This document shows, one piece after another, positions 1 to 8,320 of a DNA stretch of 35,151 nt. Under the pieces are notes generated by a model that was not told the DNA's origin, ran no database searches, and saw only the letters and a program-made list of their open reading frames with translations. Position numbers and translations under genes: made by a program. The stretch lies in assembly GCA_902790175.1 (NCBI GenBank), contig CADAQZ010000042.1, positions 1 to 35,151 of the forward strand, in the 5' to 3' direction. This DNA is from an uncultured Eubacteriales bacterium. Lineage in GTDB: Bacteria; Bacillota; Clostridia; Christensenellales; Aristaeellaceae. The first letter of the stretch is position 1, and each line of letters starts with the position of its first letter.

Positions 1-1488
1 CCCCCGCGCAGGCCGGAGCAGGGCCCCGGCCGCAGGCCGCCCCGGCGCGGCTGGAGGGCCGTCCCGCCCAAGGCGCGGCTGGCGCTCTGCGCGCTGGCGG
101 CCGCGGCGGTGTTGGCGCTGGTCGTGCTCGGCATCTCGAAGCTGGTCAAGACCATCGAGTACAACAGCCAGGACCGCTTCCTCGACAACGTGTACGTGAA
201 CGGCATCTGTCTGGCGGGCTGCACGCGCGACGAGGGCTATGCGCTGATGGCGCAGGCGAAGGAGGAGCGGCTGAACGCCACCTACGCCCTGACCTACGGC
301 GACCACAGCTACAGCTTCTCGCCCGCGGACTTCGGCGTGCAGATGGACTACGACTCCGAGATGGAGCGCGCCTGGAACCTCGGCCACGTGGGCGATCGCG
401 CCACGATCAACCAGCTGAAGCAGAACCTGAAGGAGCTTCCGGCCGAGTTCAACAGCGAGATCAGCTACGACGCCAAGGCCCTGGACGCCTACATCGACAC
501 CCTCGCGGACGAACTGTACGTGGCCCCCGTGGACGCGGAGGTGGCCGTGACGGAGGAGAAGCCCGTCATCCAGGTGGCCTCGCAGACCGGCCTGGCACTG
601 AACAAGGCGCAGACCCGCGAGAACCTGGAGGCGCTGATCCTCACCGGCGCGGGCGACACGCACCTGCCCGTGGAGGAGGTCGAGCCCACCATATCCTCCG
701 ACAACATGGAGATGAAGGTGGTCGCGAAGTTCTCCACCGACGTCAGCTTCCGCGGCGCGGCCAGCCGCGGCAACGTGCGCCTGGCGCTGAGCTACTTCAA
801 CGGCTACGTGGTCTATCCCGGCGATACCGCCGACTTCAACGCCATCGTGGGCCCGCGTACCGAGGGCCGCGGCTTCAAGGCCGCCCCGGAGTATGCCGGC
901 AACGAGCTGAAGAAGGGCGTGGGCGGCGGCGTGTGCCAGGCGAGCACCACGCTGTACAACGCCGCGATCATGGCGAACATGACCATCTTGGAGCGCCACA
1001 GCCACAACATGACCGTCAGCTACGTGGAGCCCAGCCAGGACGCCGCCGTGGAGTACGGTGAAAGCGGCAACGGCAAGAACCTGGTGTTCCGCAACGACAC
1101 CGACCACGCGATCTACATCTACACGAACGTGGACCACGACAACGCCACGATCACCGTCTATGGCACCCGCCCGAAGTACCACTACGAGCTGCAAAGCGTG
1201 ATCATTGAGGAGAAGAAGAGCGATCGCAAGCGCTACGAGTACGACATGAGCGGCAAGTACGTGTACTACATGACCGACAAGCCCGTGCTCAAGACCAAGG
1301 GCCACGGCAGCTGCCGCAGCGAGGGCTGGCTGGTGGCCTACGACTGGAACACCAAGGAAGAGGTCAGCCGCGAGCAGATCAGCTACGACATCTACACCGC
1401 CGGTGTGAACGTGTACTGGCGGGGCGTGCACGACGCCGACGGCAACGTGATCGACCCGAACCAGCCCGCCGCCGAGGAGGAAGGATGA
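1..1488 (+). CDS. VanW-like cell-wall protein, 5' partial
   Basis: The reading frame is open from the first base of the window, so the N-terminus lies upstream. A GTG at 109 is available but falls inside a hydrophobic stretch (about bases 76-150) that looks like one membrane anchor after a Pro/Arg-rich cytoplasmic segment, so 109 is unlikely to be the true start. Counting from 109, residues 40-200 resemble the putative peptidoglycan-binding region often found ahead of VanW domains. The VanW domain covers about residues 205-355 and carries the signature GGGVCQASTTLYN near residue 272 and ERHSHNMTVSYV near residue 295. The family is named for a vancomycin-cluster gene of unknown biochemical role; most members, including probably this one, are chromosomal envelope proteins unrelated to resistance. 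It ends 44 bases before the ridA start at 1533. Confidence 0.85.
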   Translation, partial: PPRRPEQGPGRRPPRRGWRAVPPKARLALCALAAAAVLALVVLGISKLVKTIEYNSQDRFLDNVYVNGICLAGCTRDEGYALMAQAKEERLNATYALTYGDHSYSFSPADFGVQMDYDSEMERAWNLGHVGDRATINQLKQNLKELPAEFNSEISYDAKALDAYIDTLADELYVAPVDAEVAVTEEKPVIQVASQTGLALNKAQTRENLEALILTGAGDTHLPVEEVEPTISSDNMEMKVVAKFSTDVSFRGAASRGNVRLALSYFNGYVVYPGDTADFNAIVGPRTEGRGFKAAPEYAGNELKKGVGGGVCQASTTLYNAAIMANMTILERHSHNMTVSYVEPSQDAAVEYGESGNGKNLVFRNDTDHAIYIYTNVDHDNATITVYGTRPKYHYELQSVIIEEKKSDRKRYEYDMSGKYVYYMTDKPVLKTKGHGSCRSEGWLVAYDWNTKEEVSREQISYDIYTAGVNVYWRGVHDADGNVIDPNQPAAEEEG

Positions 1489-1532
1489 TCCTCCCCGGGG
1501 TGGGAGAACGACAGCGGAAGGAGCGCATGGAT

Positions 1533-1913
1533 ATGAAGCAATGCTTTTTGAGCCGCCGTGGGCCGAAGGCCATCGGGCCTTATTCCACCGCGGCGATCCT
1601 GGACGGCCTCTGTTTTATGTCGGGCATGGTTCCCGTCGATCCCGCCACCGGCAAGCTGGCCGGGGAGGACATCGAGCGTCAGGCCCGACAGGTGTTTGAA
1701 AACATCCAGACCGTCATGGAGGAGATGGAGCTCTCCATGGCGCACATCGTCAAGACAACCGTATTTCTGACCGACCTGAGCACCTTCTCAGCGGTGAACG
1801 AAATCTACGCCCAGTTCTTCGGCCCGGACTATCCGGCCCGCAGCTGCGTGCAGGTCTCGGCGCTGCCGATGGGGGCGAAGATCGAGGTGGAGGCCGTGGC
1901 CTCCCTGAAATGA
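1533..1913 (+). CDS. ridA: RidA family 2-iminobutanoate/2-iminopropanoate deaminase
   Basis: A 126-residue protein of normal RidA length. The family hydrolyses reactive enamine/imine products of PLP enzymes such as threonine dehydratase, in the cytoplasm as a trimer. Visible hallmarks are GPYSTA near the N-terminus, the carboxylate-binding Arg at residue 103 (PARSCVQV) and Glu118/Glu120 in KIEVEAVA. GGAAGGAG at 1516-1523 lies 9 bases before ATG 1533 but only 3 before ATG 1527, so 1533 is preferred; 1527 would add two residues. It follows the VanW-like gene closely and could be cotranscribed. The paralogous YjgF-type activities cannot be told apart from sequence alone. Confidence 0.92.
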   Translation: MKQCFLSRRGPKAIGPYSTAAILDGLCFMSGMVPVDPATGKLAGEDIERQARQVFENIQTVMEEMELSMAHIVKTTVFLTDLSTFSAVNEIYAQFFGPDYPARSCVQVSALPMGAKIEVEAVASLK

Positions 1914-1985
1914 CGGTTTTTTTGTGGGTTTAAGGGCACGACAGGCAGACGACCAAATCGGCATAACGAAGGAGCGTAGGTTTTT

Positions 1986-2987
1986 ATGTTTGAAACCGCG
2001 AATATCTCGATCTTCGCAGGCAGCGGTGGCAGGACCTTTGCGGAGCGCATGTGCGCGTACATGGGCAAGCCGCTGGGCTCCTCCGAGGTGATCACCTTCT
2101 CGGAGGGCAACACGTTCGTTCGCATCAACGAAACCGTGCGAGACAGGGATGTGTTCCTGGTGCAGCCCATCGGCATGCACTCCAACGACGAGTTTGTGGA
2201 GATCCTGTTCTGGATGGACGCCTTCAAGCGCTCCAGCGCGCTCTCCTGCACGCTGATCATGCCCTACTTCGGCTACGGCAAGGGCGACAAGAAGGATGAG
2301 CCCCGCGTGTCCATCCGCGCGCGCGTGTGCGCCGAGAGCATGGAGCTGGCCGGCGCGGACCGCTTCGTGACCATGGACCTGCACGCCCCGCAGCTGCAGG
2401 GCTTCTTCAAGCGTCCGATGGACCACCTCTACGCCATGCCGATGCTGACTGAGATCGTCAAGCGCGAGGGCACCGAGAACATGGTGGTCGTCTCGCCGGA
2501 CGCGGGCTTTGCCAAGCAGGCGCGCAAGTTTGCCGACGCGCTGCACCTGCCCATCGCCATCGGCGACAAGAGCCGCATCGACCACAGCGAGAACGCGCAT
2601 GTGCTGGACGTGATCGGCGACGTGGACGGCAAGAACTGCCTGATCGTGGACGACTTCACGATCTCCGGCGGCACGCTGGTGAACCTGGCGGAGGTGCTGC
2701 GCGCCCGCGGCGCGCAGGACATCACCGCGCTGCTGAGCCACAACATCATCTCCGAGCGCGGCGTGGAGCGCATCAACGCCAGCCCCATCAAGCGCGTCTA
2801 CTCCACCGACACCGTGGACAACCCCAACATCGCCGGACAGGAGAAGTTCCGCACGGTGTCCGTCGCGCCGATGTTCGCCGAGACCATCATGCGCTACTAC
2901 AACTACCAGTCCGTCAACTCCATGTTCTTCGAGCTGCCCGAAAACGTGGTCGAGGCCGGCTTCAAGCTGGCGTGCCTTGAGATCTGA
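1986..2987 (+). CDS. prs: Ribose-phosphate pyrophosphokinase (PRPP synthetase)
   Basis: Makes PRPP from ribose 5-phosphate and ATP for nucleotide, histidine and tryptophan synthesis in the cytoplasm. The 333-residue product shows the family order: an N-terminal ISIFAGSGG and FSEGNTFVRI, the ATP-site segment MPYFGYGKGDKKDEPR (canonical PYFGYARQDRK), MDLHAPQLQGFF, the flexible catalytic loop around IGDKSRID, and the PRPP-binding loop VDDFTISGGT (canonical VDDMIDTGGT). Several positions differ from the classical bacterial sequence, which suggests a diverged Clostridial subtype rather than the B. subtilis type. The ribosome site AAGGAG is just upstream. A 12-bp perfect hairpin follows at 3015-3041. 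Confidence 0.93.
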   Translation: MFETANISIFAGSGGRTFAERMCAYMGKPLGSSEVITFSEGNTFVRINETVRDRDVFLVQPIGMHSNDEFVEILFWMDAFKRSSALSCTLIMPYFGYGKGDKKDEPRVSIRARVCAESMELAGADRFVTMDLHAPQLQGFFKRPMDHLYAMPMLTEIVKREGTENMVVVSPDAGFAKQARKFADALHLPIAIGDKSRIDHSENAHVLDVIGDVDGKNCLIVDDFTISGGTLVNLAEVLRARGAQDITALLSHNIISERGVERINASPIKRVYSTDTVDNPNIAGQEKFRTVSVAPMFAETIMRYYNYQSVNSMFFELPENVVEAGFKLACLEI

Positions 2988-3014
2988 GGGCGAAAGCGAC
3001 AGGAGACTGCAAAT

Positions 3015-3041
3015 GCGGGGGCGGCCATCGGCCGCCCCCGC
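3015..3041. repeat. GC-rich hairpin between prs and the DUF4317 gene
   Basis: Perfect 12-bp inverted repeat with a 3-base ATC loop, core GGGGGCGGCC/GGCCGCCCCC. No T-run follows, so it is not a classical intrinsic terminator. It resembles the GGGGCGGC palindromes at 7317, 14537, 17411 and 33056. Confidence 0.6.
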
Positions 3042-3072
3042 GCATACCATAAAACCAATAATGAGGTAAACC

Positions 3073-4221
3073 ATGAACAGACAGGAAATTGCCGAGATCC
3101 GCCGCCGCCTGAACCCGGACAAGAACGCCATCAGCCGGGTGCGCGGCTGCTATGTGAACGAGCGGCGCGAGGTGGTGGCTGCGTTCGACCGGCCGCTGAT
3201 CAGCTTCCCCCAGGAGGAGCAGGAGAAATACCTGGCCCTCTTCAAGCGCGCGCTGGCGGGCGTGCCGGGGAAGAACCTGGTGGACGTGGCGTTCAGGCCC
3301 GACCAGGTGATGAACGACGCGGCGCACGGGTTGCTGATGGGCCTGAGGAACACGGCGCTCTCCGTGGACGAGGGCGTGGAGGCGCTGTTCGGGAAGATCA
3401 TCGAAAACCTGCTGATCGAGGGCAACTACCTGATCCTGATGGCCCACGACGCCTACGACGTGCCGTTCAAACACGCCGACGAGTACAAGACGGACGTGAT
3501 CTCCGAGGAGGTCTTCAGCTACATACTGCTCTGCGTCTGCCCGGTGAAGCCCACCAAGCCGGGGCTCTCCTATTGCAGCGCGGACAACGCCTTCCACAGC
3601 CGCGAGGCGGACTGGGTGGTGGCCCCGCCGGAGCTGGGCTTCATGTTCCCGACCTTTGACGACCGCGCCGCGAACATCTACAGCGCGCTCTACTACACGC
3701 GCGACGCCGCCGACATGCACGACGAGTTCGTCGACGCCGTGTTCCACGCCGACGCGCCGACGCCCGCCACCGAACAGCGCGAGGCGTTCCAGACCGTGCT
3801 CGAGGACGCGCTGGACGAGGATTTGAGCTTCGAGGTGGCCCAGACCGTGCACGAGCGCTTCCGCGAGATGATCGAGGAGCACCGTCAGGAGAAGGACCCC
3901 GAGCCGCTGGTGGTGTCCCGCCGGGAGGTGACCGGCATGCTGCAGGACTGCGGCGTGCCGGAGGAGAAGGTGTCCGCGTTCGAGGAGCGCTACGACGCTG
4001 AGTTCGGGCAGGGGATGGAGCTGCGCGCCGCGAACATCGCGGAGCCGAAGAAGTTTGAGGTGCGCACGCCCGACGTGGTGGTGAAGGTCAACCCCGAGCG
4101 CAGCGACCTGATCGAGACCCGCGTGATCGACGGCTTCCGCTACATCCTCATCCGTGCCGATGAGGGCGTGGAGGTCAACGGCGTGAACATCTCGATCGCC
4201 GGGGCGGCGGAGGATATATAA
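3073..4221 (+). CDS. DUF4317 family protein
   Basis: A 382-residue soluble protein matching the DUF4317 family by its N-terminus (MNRQEIAEIRRRLNPDK, then a GCYVNE segment) and overall length. The family is widespread in Clostridia and has no assigned function. There is no signal peptide or membrane segment. The C-terminal third (about residues 245-382) is rich in charged residues and ends with a small domain containing VVVKVNPERSDLIETRVIDG. TGAGG ahead of ATG 3073 is a modest ribosome site. The gene stands alone between the prs hairpin and a bidirectional terminator shared with psuG, so context gives no functional clue. Confidence 0.85.
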   Translation: MNRQEIAEIRRRLNPDKNAISRVRGCYVNERREVVAAFDRPLISFPQEEQEKYLALFKRALAGVPGKNLVDVAFRPDQVMNDAAHGLLMGLRNTALSVDEGVEALFGKIIENLLIEGNYLILMAHDAYDVPFKHADEYKTDVISEEVFSYILLCVCPVKPTKPGLSYCSADNAFHSREADWVVAPPELGFMFPTFDDRAANIYSALYYTRDAADMHDEFVDAVFHADAPTPATEQREAFQTVLEDALDEDLSFEVAQTVHERFREMIEEHRQEKDPEPLVVSRREVTGMLQDCGVPEEKVSAFEERYDAEFGQGMELRAANIAEPKKFEVRTPDVVVKVNPERSDLIETRVIDGFRYILIRADEGVEVNGVNISIAGAAEDI

Positions 4222-4227
4222 CAAAAC

Positions 4228-4290
4228 AAACGCACAGGGGCGGTGGGACCACTCCCAGCGGCGTTTCGCCGCTCCTGTGCGTTTTTCTTT
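4228..4290. terminator. Bidirectional terminator between the DUF4317 gene and psuG
   Basis: Arms 4228-4243 and 4269-4284 form a 16-bp stem with a single G-U pair. A smaller hairpin (GCGGCG-TTT-CGCCGC) sits in the right half. TTTTTCTTTTT follows on +, and the opposite strand ends in GTTTGTTTTG, so it can stop transcription from both convergent genes. Confidence 0.85.
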
Positions 4291-5196
4291 TTACAGCCTC
4301 CCGGCAACCTGCGCGGCGAGGGCGGCGTTGTTGTAGACGAGGCGGATGTTGCTGGCGAGGCTGTCGCCGCCGGTGATGTCCTTGATCTTGGCCAGCAGGA
4401 AGGGCGTGGTCTGCTTGCCCTTGATGCCCAGCGCGTTGGCCTCTTTGACGGCCTCGTCGATGGCCTTGTTGATCACGGCGGGGTCCATGCTGTATTCCTC
4501 GGGGATCGGGTTCGTGACCAGCATGCCGCCCTTTAAGCCCATGTCCAGCTTCGCGCGGAAGGCCGCGGCCACCTCGTCCGGGGTGTCGAGGCGATAGTCC
4601 ACGCCGAAGCCGCTTGTGCGGGTGTAGAAGGCGGGCAGCTCGCTGGTGCCGTAGCCGATCACGGGCACGCCCTTCGTCTCCAGGTATTCCAGCGTCAGGC
4701 CGAGGTCGAGGATGCTCTTTGCGCCCGCACACACCACCAGCACCGGCGTCTGCGCCAGCTCCTCCAGGTCGGCGGAGATGTCCATCGTGACCTCCGCGCC
4801 GCGGTGCACGCCGCCGATGCCGCCCGTGGCGAACACGCGGATGCCCGCCATCGCCGCGATGATCATCGTGGTGGCCACGGTGGTCGCGCCGTCGTCGCCG
4901 CGCGCGACGAGCACCGGCAGGTCGCGCCGCGAGGCCTTGATCACGTCCGTGCCCTTCTTGCCCAGGTATTCGATCTCGTCCTTGGAAAGCCCGGCCTTCA
5001 GCTTGCCGCCGATGATGGCGATGGTGGCCGGGACCGCGCCGTTTTCGCGGATGATGCGCTCCACGTTCAGCGCCGTCTCCACGTTCTGCGGATAGGGCAT
5101 GCCGTGGGAGATGATGGTGGATTCCAGCGCCACCACCGGGCGGCCCGCCGCCAGCGCCGACTGGACCTCGGGGGAAACTTCAAGGTATTTGTTCAT
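4291..5196 (-). CDS. psuG: Pseudouridine-5'-phosphate glycosidase
   Basis: Cleaves the C-glycosidic bond of pseudouridine 5'-phosphate to uracil and ribose 5-phosphate. The 301-residue product is full length for the family. Visible landmarks are ALESTIISHGMPYPQN (Glu25), KKGTDVIKASRRDLP (Lys87), GATTVATTM, FATGGIGGVHRG and VVCAGAKSILDL (Lys160); these positions match the catalytic Glu31, Lys93 and Lys166 of the E. coli enzyme as I recall them. The AGGAGG ribosome site ends 8 bases before the ATG. The upstream kinase stop lies only 12 bases away and overlaps this ribosome-site region, so the two genes form a tightly coupled operon, and the pair supports salvage of pseudouridine released from RNA breakdown. 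Confidence 0.95.
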   Translation of the reverse strand: MNKYLEVSPEVQSALAAGRPVVALESTIISHGMPYPQNVETALNVERIIRENGAVPATIAIIGGKLKAGLSKDEIEYLGKKGTDVIKASRRDLPVLVARGDDGATTVATTMIIAAMAGIRVFATGGIGGVHRGAEVTMDISADLEELAQTPVLVVCAGAKSILDLGLTLEYLETKGVPVIGYGTSELPAFYTRTSGFGVDYRLDTPDEVAAAFRAKLDMGLKGGMLVTNPIPEEYSMDPAVINKAIDEAVKEANALGIKGKQTTPFLLAKIKDITGGDSLASNIRLVYNNAALAAQVAGRL

Positions 5197-5208
5197 AGAG
5201 AACCTCCT

Positions 5209-6141
5209 CTAAACTCTCAATACTTCCATTCGCTTTTGCACGTTCTCCGCGGATATTTCGGGGCTCACCGTCTCCATGCTCTCCACGGCGATGGCGGCGG
5301 CCGCGAGCCCGGCGACGGCGCAGTCGCGCAGCGACAGGCCGCGCACGACGCCCCACGTGAGCGCCGCGGTGAAGGCGTCGCCCGCACCGGTGGCGTTCAC
5401 CAGCCGCACGGCCCCGCCGGGCAGGAACAGCGTCTCATCCCTGTCGGCGCAGCAGACGCCGCGCTCGCCCAGCGTGATGAACGCGCGCTCAACGCCTAGC
5501 TCGATCAGCCTGCGGGCGGCCCGCGCGGCGGAGTCCGGCCCGTGCACGGGCTCGCCGGTGAGCGTCTCGGCCTCGATGGCGTTCGGCTTCAGCGCCGCCA
5601 GGCGGGGGAGCGCCGCCGCCAGCCGCGGGGCCTTCGCGGTGCTCACCGCGTCCGCCACCAGCGGCACGCGCAGGTTTTCGGCCAGGAATGCCAGCGTCTC
5701 GGCGGGCAGGTTCGCGTCCAGCACCACCGCGTCCATCTCGTTCAGCGCGTCCAGCCGCGGGGCCATCGCCTCGGGGGTCAGCCGGTCGCAGACCGCCATG
5801 TCGTTCACCGCCAGCTGCATGTCGCCGCCGGCGTCGGCGATGAACAGGTAGCTGGAGCTGGCTTCGCCCGCGAACGAGAGGCACAGGCCCGTGTCCACGC
5901 CGGCGCGCGCGCAGTCGTCGCGCACGATGGCGGCGAAGGCGTCGTCGCCCAGCGGGGCCACCAGCCGCGTCTCGACGCCCAGCCGGGCGAGGTTGCAGGC
6001 GATGTTGCGCCCGACGCCGCCCGCCGACAGCCGCACCCGGCCGGGGGTGGAGTCCTGGATGGACAGCCTTCCCGCCGGAAAGCCGCCGATGTCGATGTTC
6101 GCCGCGCCGACCACCGCGCAGCGAAGCCGCCTCTCGCCCAT
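5209..6141 (-). CDS. psuK: PfkB-family kinase, probable pseudouridine kinase
   Basis: A 310-residue ribokinase-fold protein expected to phosphorylate pseudouridine at the 5' position. Visible are the N-terminal substrate-binding GAANIDIGGFP, the GGVGRNIA segment, VADAVSTAKAPR (a form typical of pseudouridine kinases), LKPNAIEAETLTG, and the C-terminal anion-hole and catalytic-base motif NATGAGDAF near residue 250. The start at 6141 has GAGGGAAGG just upstream; the in-frame codon at 6195 would add 18 residues upstream of the mapped -10 box and is rejected. Placement directly before psuG makes pseudouridine the most likely substrate; without that context the family alone would only say sugar or nucleoside kinase. 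Confidence 0.88.
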   Translation of the reverse strand: MGERRLRCAVVGAANIDIGGFPAGRLSIQDSTPGRVRLSAGGVGRNIACNLARLGVETRLVAPLGDDAFAAIVRDDCARAGVDTGLCLSFAGEASSSYLFIADAGGDMQLAVNDMAVCDRLTPEAMAPRLDALNEMDAVVLDANLPAETLAFLAENLRVPLVADAVSTAKAPRLAAALPRLAALKPNAIEAETLTGEPVHGPDSAARAARRLIELGVERAFITLGERGVCCADRDETLFLPGGAVRLVNATGAGDAFTAALTWGVVRGLSLRDCAVAGLAAAAIAVESMETVSPEISAENVQKRMEVLRV

Positions 6142-6168
6142 AGCCTTCCCTCGCTTTCCTGTATCTCC

Positions 6169-6197
6169 ATTATACTCCCGCGGCGCGGCGAACACAA
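6169..6197 (-). promoter_or_regulatory. Promoter of psuKG
   Basis: On the minus strand, TTGTGT and TATAAT are separated by 17 bp. The predicted start point is near 6162, giving a leader of about 20 bases. Confidence 0.7.
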
Positions 6198-6295
6198 GCG
6201 ACGCGGGGCGGTAAATTTGGAGAGTTTTTACAAAATTACGCCGCTCTGATTGGACAGGGCGTCGGTTCAGGTGGGAAATCTTTTCACAAACAGTA

Positions 6296-6324
6296 TTGTT
6301 TTTGCCACATATTGAAAATATAAT
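6296..6324 (+). promoter_or_regulatory. Promoter of the NlpC/P60 gene
   Basis: TTGTTT, a 17-bp spacer, then TATAAT, in a locally AT-rich stretch. Divergent from the psuKG promoter. Confidence 0.7.
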
Positions 6325-6357
6325 AAAGGGTAATCACAACAGTGGAGGGATGGGACT

Positions 6358-7305
6358 ATGTCCAAACGCGCCGAGCGAATGCTGCGCGCCGTGCTGGCTC
6401 TCGTGCTGGTGGCGCTGCTCGCGGGCACGTCTGCCTTTGCAGATTCCATCGCGGTGAAGCTGAATGCTTCCGCTAAAATATACCAGTCCGCCAGCGGGTC
6501 CGCCCGCTACATCAAGGCCCCCAAGGGCCTGAAGGTGACGCTGAAGGCCTGCTCCGAGGGCTGGGGCCAGGTGAGCTACAAGGGCCACACCGGCTACGTG
6601 AAGCTGAAGTTCCTGGACCGGGTCGATCCCGTGAAGGCCTACGTCACCGAGGGCGCGAACATCTACAAGGATGCCGACGGCTCCAAGAAGCTGGGCGCGG
6701 TCAACGCCGGCTCGACGGTGTACGTCGTGGGCGTGGACGGCAGCTACGTGCGCGTCACCGACAAGTCCGGCGGCAAGGTCGGCTACATCAAGGCCAGCGT
6801 GCTCTCGGCCACCAAGGTCAAGTACGACGATTCTGAGAGCGGCGACGTGGGCGGCGGCGATGCCGCGGCCGACGCCGTGCCGGAGTCCCTGCGCTCCACC
6901 ACCACCTCGCCCGACGCGTCGAAGGTGGAGTACGCGATTTACCTGGCCCAGAACCTGCTGGGCACGCCGTATTCCAGCAACGCCAACCCGCCCAAGACGT
7001 TCGATTGCGCGAAGTTCTGCTACTACTGCTACAGCAATGCCAAGTGCGGCTCGATCAAGAGCTCGTCCTACGGCCAGGGCTACGACGACAGCTTCAAGAA
7101 GATCTCCCATGACGACCTGAAGCGCGGCGACCTGGTGTGCTTCGACACCGTCAGCGACGACGACCAGTCCGACCACACCGGCATCTACCTGGGCGGCGGG
7201 TACTTCCTCCACGCCTCCTCCGCGGCCAAGAAGGTCATCCTCAGCTCGCTGAACTCCGGCTACTACAAGCGCACGTTCAGCTGGGGGAGAAGGATATTTG
7301 ATTGA
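6358..7305 (+). CDS. Secreted SH3-domain NlpC/P60 peptidoglycan hydrolase
   Basis: A 315-residue exported protein, probably a gamma-D-glutamyl-diamino-acid endopeptidase acting on peptidoglycan stem peptides. Residues 1-28 form a signal peptide ending in SAFA. Two bacterial SH3-like repeats follow (about 33-85 and 95-145; each ends in a GYVK or GYIK strand), then an acidic Gly/Asp linker and an NlpC/P60 domain from about residue 188. The catalytic Cys is residue 217 (TFDCAKFC), with His273 (DHTGIYLG) and His285 (FLHASS) as the expected catalytic partners. The usual FDCSGF is FDCAKF here. GGAGGG precedes the ATG. It has its own promoter and ends at a strong hairpin shared with dapF. Confidence 0.9.
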   Translation: MSKRAERMLRAVLALVLVALLAGTSAFADSIAVKLNASAKIYQSASGSARYIKAPKGLKVTLKACSEGWGQVSYKGHTGYVKLKFLDRVDPVKAYVTEGANIYKDADGSKKLGAVNAGSTVYVVGVDGSYVRVTDKSGGKVGYIKASVLSATKVKYDDSESGDVGGGDAAADAVPESLRSTTTSPDASKVEYAIYLAQNLLGTPYSSNANPPKTFDCAKFCYYCYSNAKCGSIKSSSYGQGYDDSFKKISHDDLKRGDLVCFDTVSDDDQSDHTGIYLGGGYFLHASSAAKKVILSSLNSGYYKRTFSWGRRIFD

Positions 7306-7316
7306 TTGGATAAAGG

Positions 7317-7359
7317 AACGCAAAAGCAGGGGCGGCATTGCCGCCCCTGCTTTTGCGTT
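7317..7359. terminator. Bidirectional terminator between the NlpC/P60 gene and dapF
   Basis: Perfect 20-bp stem (7317-7336 with 7340-7359) and 3-base loop. The outer stem is A/T-rich (CAAAAGC/GCTTTTG), giving U-rich 3' arms on both strands. The core AGGGGCGGC/GCCGCCCCT belongs to the dispersed palindrome family described in the findings. Confidence 0.85.
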
Positions 7360-7364
7360 GCGCG

Positions 7365-8180
7365 CTACACTTCTCCCGTGAACACCGTCTCCGCGGGGCC
7401 GGTCATGTAGAGGTGGCCGTCGTCGGCCCAGAGGATGTCCAGCGCGCCGCCGGGGAGGGAGATCGTCGCTTCCCGGGGCAGCAGGCCCTGGCTCGCGCCG
7501 GCGGCCAGCACGGCGCAGGCCCCGGTGCCGCAGGCCAGCGTGGGGCCGTCGCCGCGCTCCCAGACGCGCACGTCCGCGCCGCCGGAGGCGTTCACGCGGC
7601 AGAACTCGATGTTGGCGCGGCGGGGGAAGATGGCGTGGCGCTCCAGCAGCGCGCCCAGCCGCAGGAACAGGTCGTCCTCGGGGTAGAGGTCGAAGGTGAC
7701 GGCGTGGGGGTTGCCCATCGATACGCAGAAGAGGCGCAGCGCGCGGCCCTCCACCTCCAGCGTGACGACGTTGCTCTCGGATGCCACGGGGATCTGCGCG
7801 GGGTCGAAGCGCGGCGCGCCCATGTCCACCTTCAGGCGCCGCGCCATGCCGCCGTCGACTTCCACATCCAGCGCCAGCACCCCGGCGCGCGTCTCGATGG
7901 TCATTGCCAATTTCCGGCAGGCGCCGCTGTCGTACAGGTACTTGCCCAGGCAGCGGATGCCGTTGCCGCACATCTCCGGCTCGGAGCCGTCGCGGTTGAA
8001 GATGCGCATCTGCGCGTCGGCGACGGTCGAGGGCGCGGCCACGATCAGGCCGTCCGCGCCGACGCCGAAGCGGCGGTCGCACAGCCTCGCGGCCAGCGCG
8101 GAGGGGTCGCGTATCGCTTGACGAAATCCGTCGATTATGATAAAATCATTACCGATACCATGCATCTTCGTGAATTGCAA
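7365..8180 (-). CDS. dapF: Diaminopimelate epimerase
   Basis: Converts LL- to meso-diaminopimelate for lysine and peptidoglycan synthesis, without cofactor, using two cysteines. The 271-residue product has both: Cys71 in MCGNGIRC and Cys217 in ACGTGACA, as well as KMHGIGNDF, FGVGADGL and the GNPHAV segment. The start is a TTG at 8178-8180, chosen because it places QFTKMHGIGNDF at the normal distance from the N-terminus; the first ATG would cut the conserved first strand. A GGAAAGG lies upstream but not at ideal spacing. It is monocistronic, with its own promoter at 8246-8274. The presence of DapF fits a meso-DAP wall, consistent with the NlpC/P60 enzyme next to it. Confidence 0.94.
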   Translation of the reverse strand: MQFTKMHGIGNDFIIIDGFRQAIRDPSALAARLCDRRFGVGADGLIVAAPSTVADAQMRIFNRDGSEPEMCGNGIRCLGKYLYDSGACRKLAMTIETRAGVLALDVEVDGGMARRLKVDMGAPRFDPAQIPVASESNVVTLEVEGRALRLFCVSMGNPHAVTFDLYPEDDLFLRLGALLERHAIFPRRANIEFCRVNASGGADVRVWERGDGPTLACGTGACAVLAAGASQGLLPREATISLPGGALDILWADDGHLYMTGPAETVFTGEV

Positions 8181-8245
8181 AGTGTCCGCCGCCTTTCCGC
8201 GTTTGGAAGGATGGTCCGGCGCCGCGCCCGACGCCCGCCGCGACC

Positions 8246-8274
8246 ATTATAACCGATGGCGGGGCATTTTACAA
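8246..8274 (-). promoter_or_regulatory. Promoter of dapF
   Basis: Minus-strand TTGTAA, 17 bp, TATAAT; leader of about 58 bases. Its -35 box coincides with that of the divergent promoter. Confidence 0.65.
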
Positions 8275-8294
8275 GGTTGGGTTCGTGGTATACT
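8267..8294 (+). promoter_or_regulatory. Promoter of the 433-residue secreted protein gene
   Basis: TTTTAC or TTTACA with a 15-16 bp spacer to TATACT at 8289-8294. Overlaps the dapF -35 box. Confidence 0.5.
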
Positions 8295-8320
8295 CAAAGC
8301 ATACGGATGGAGGAAAGAAT

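Noticed and set aside
1788-4224. Long minus-strand reading frames opposite ridA, prs and the DUF4317 gene
   Set aside because: They are His/Ala/Val/Arg-rich shadows that arise from GC-rich codons on the other strand; the + strand genes have clear family matches.
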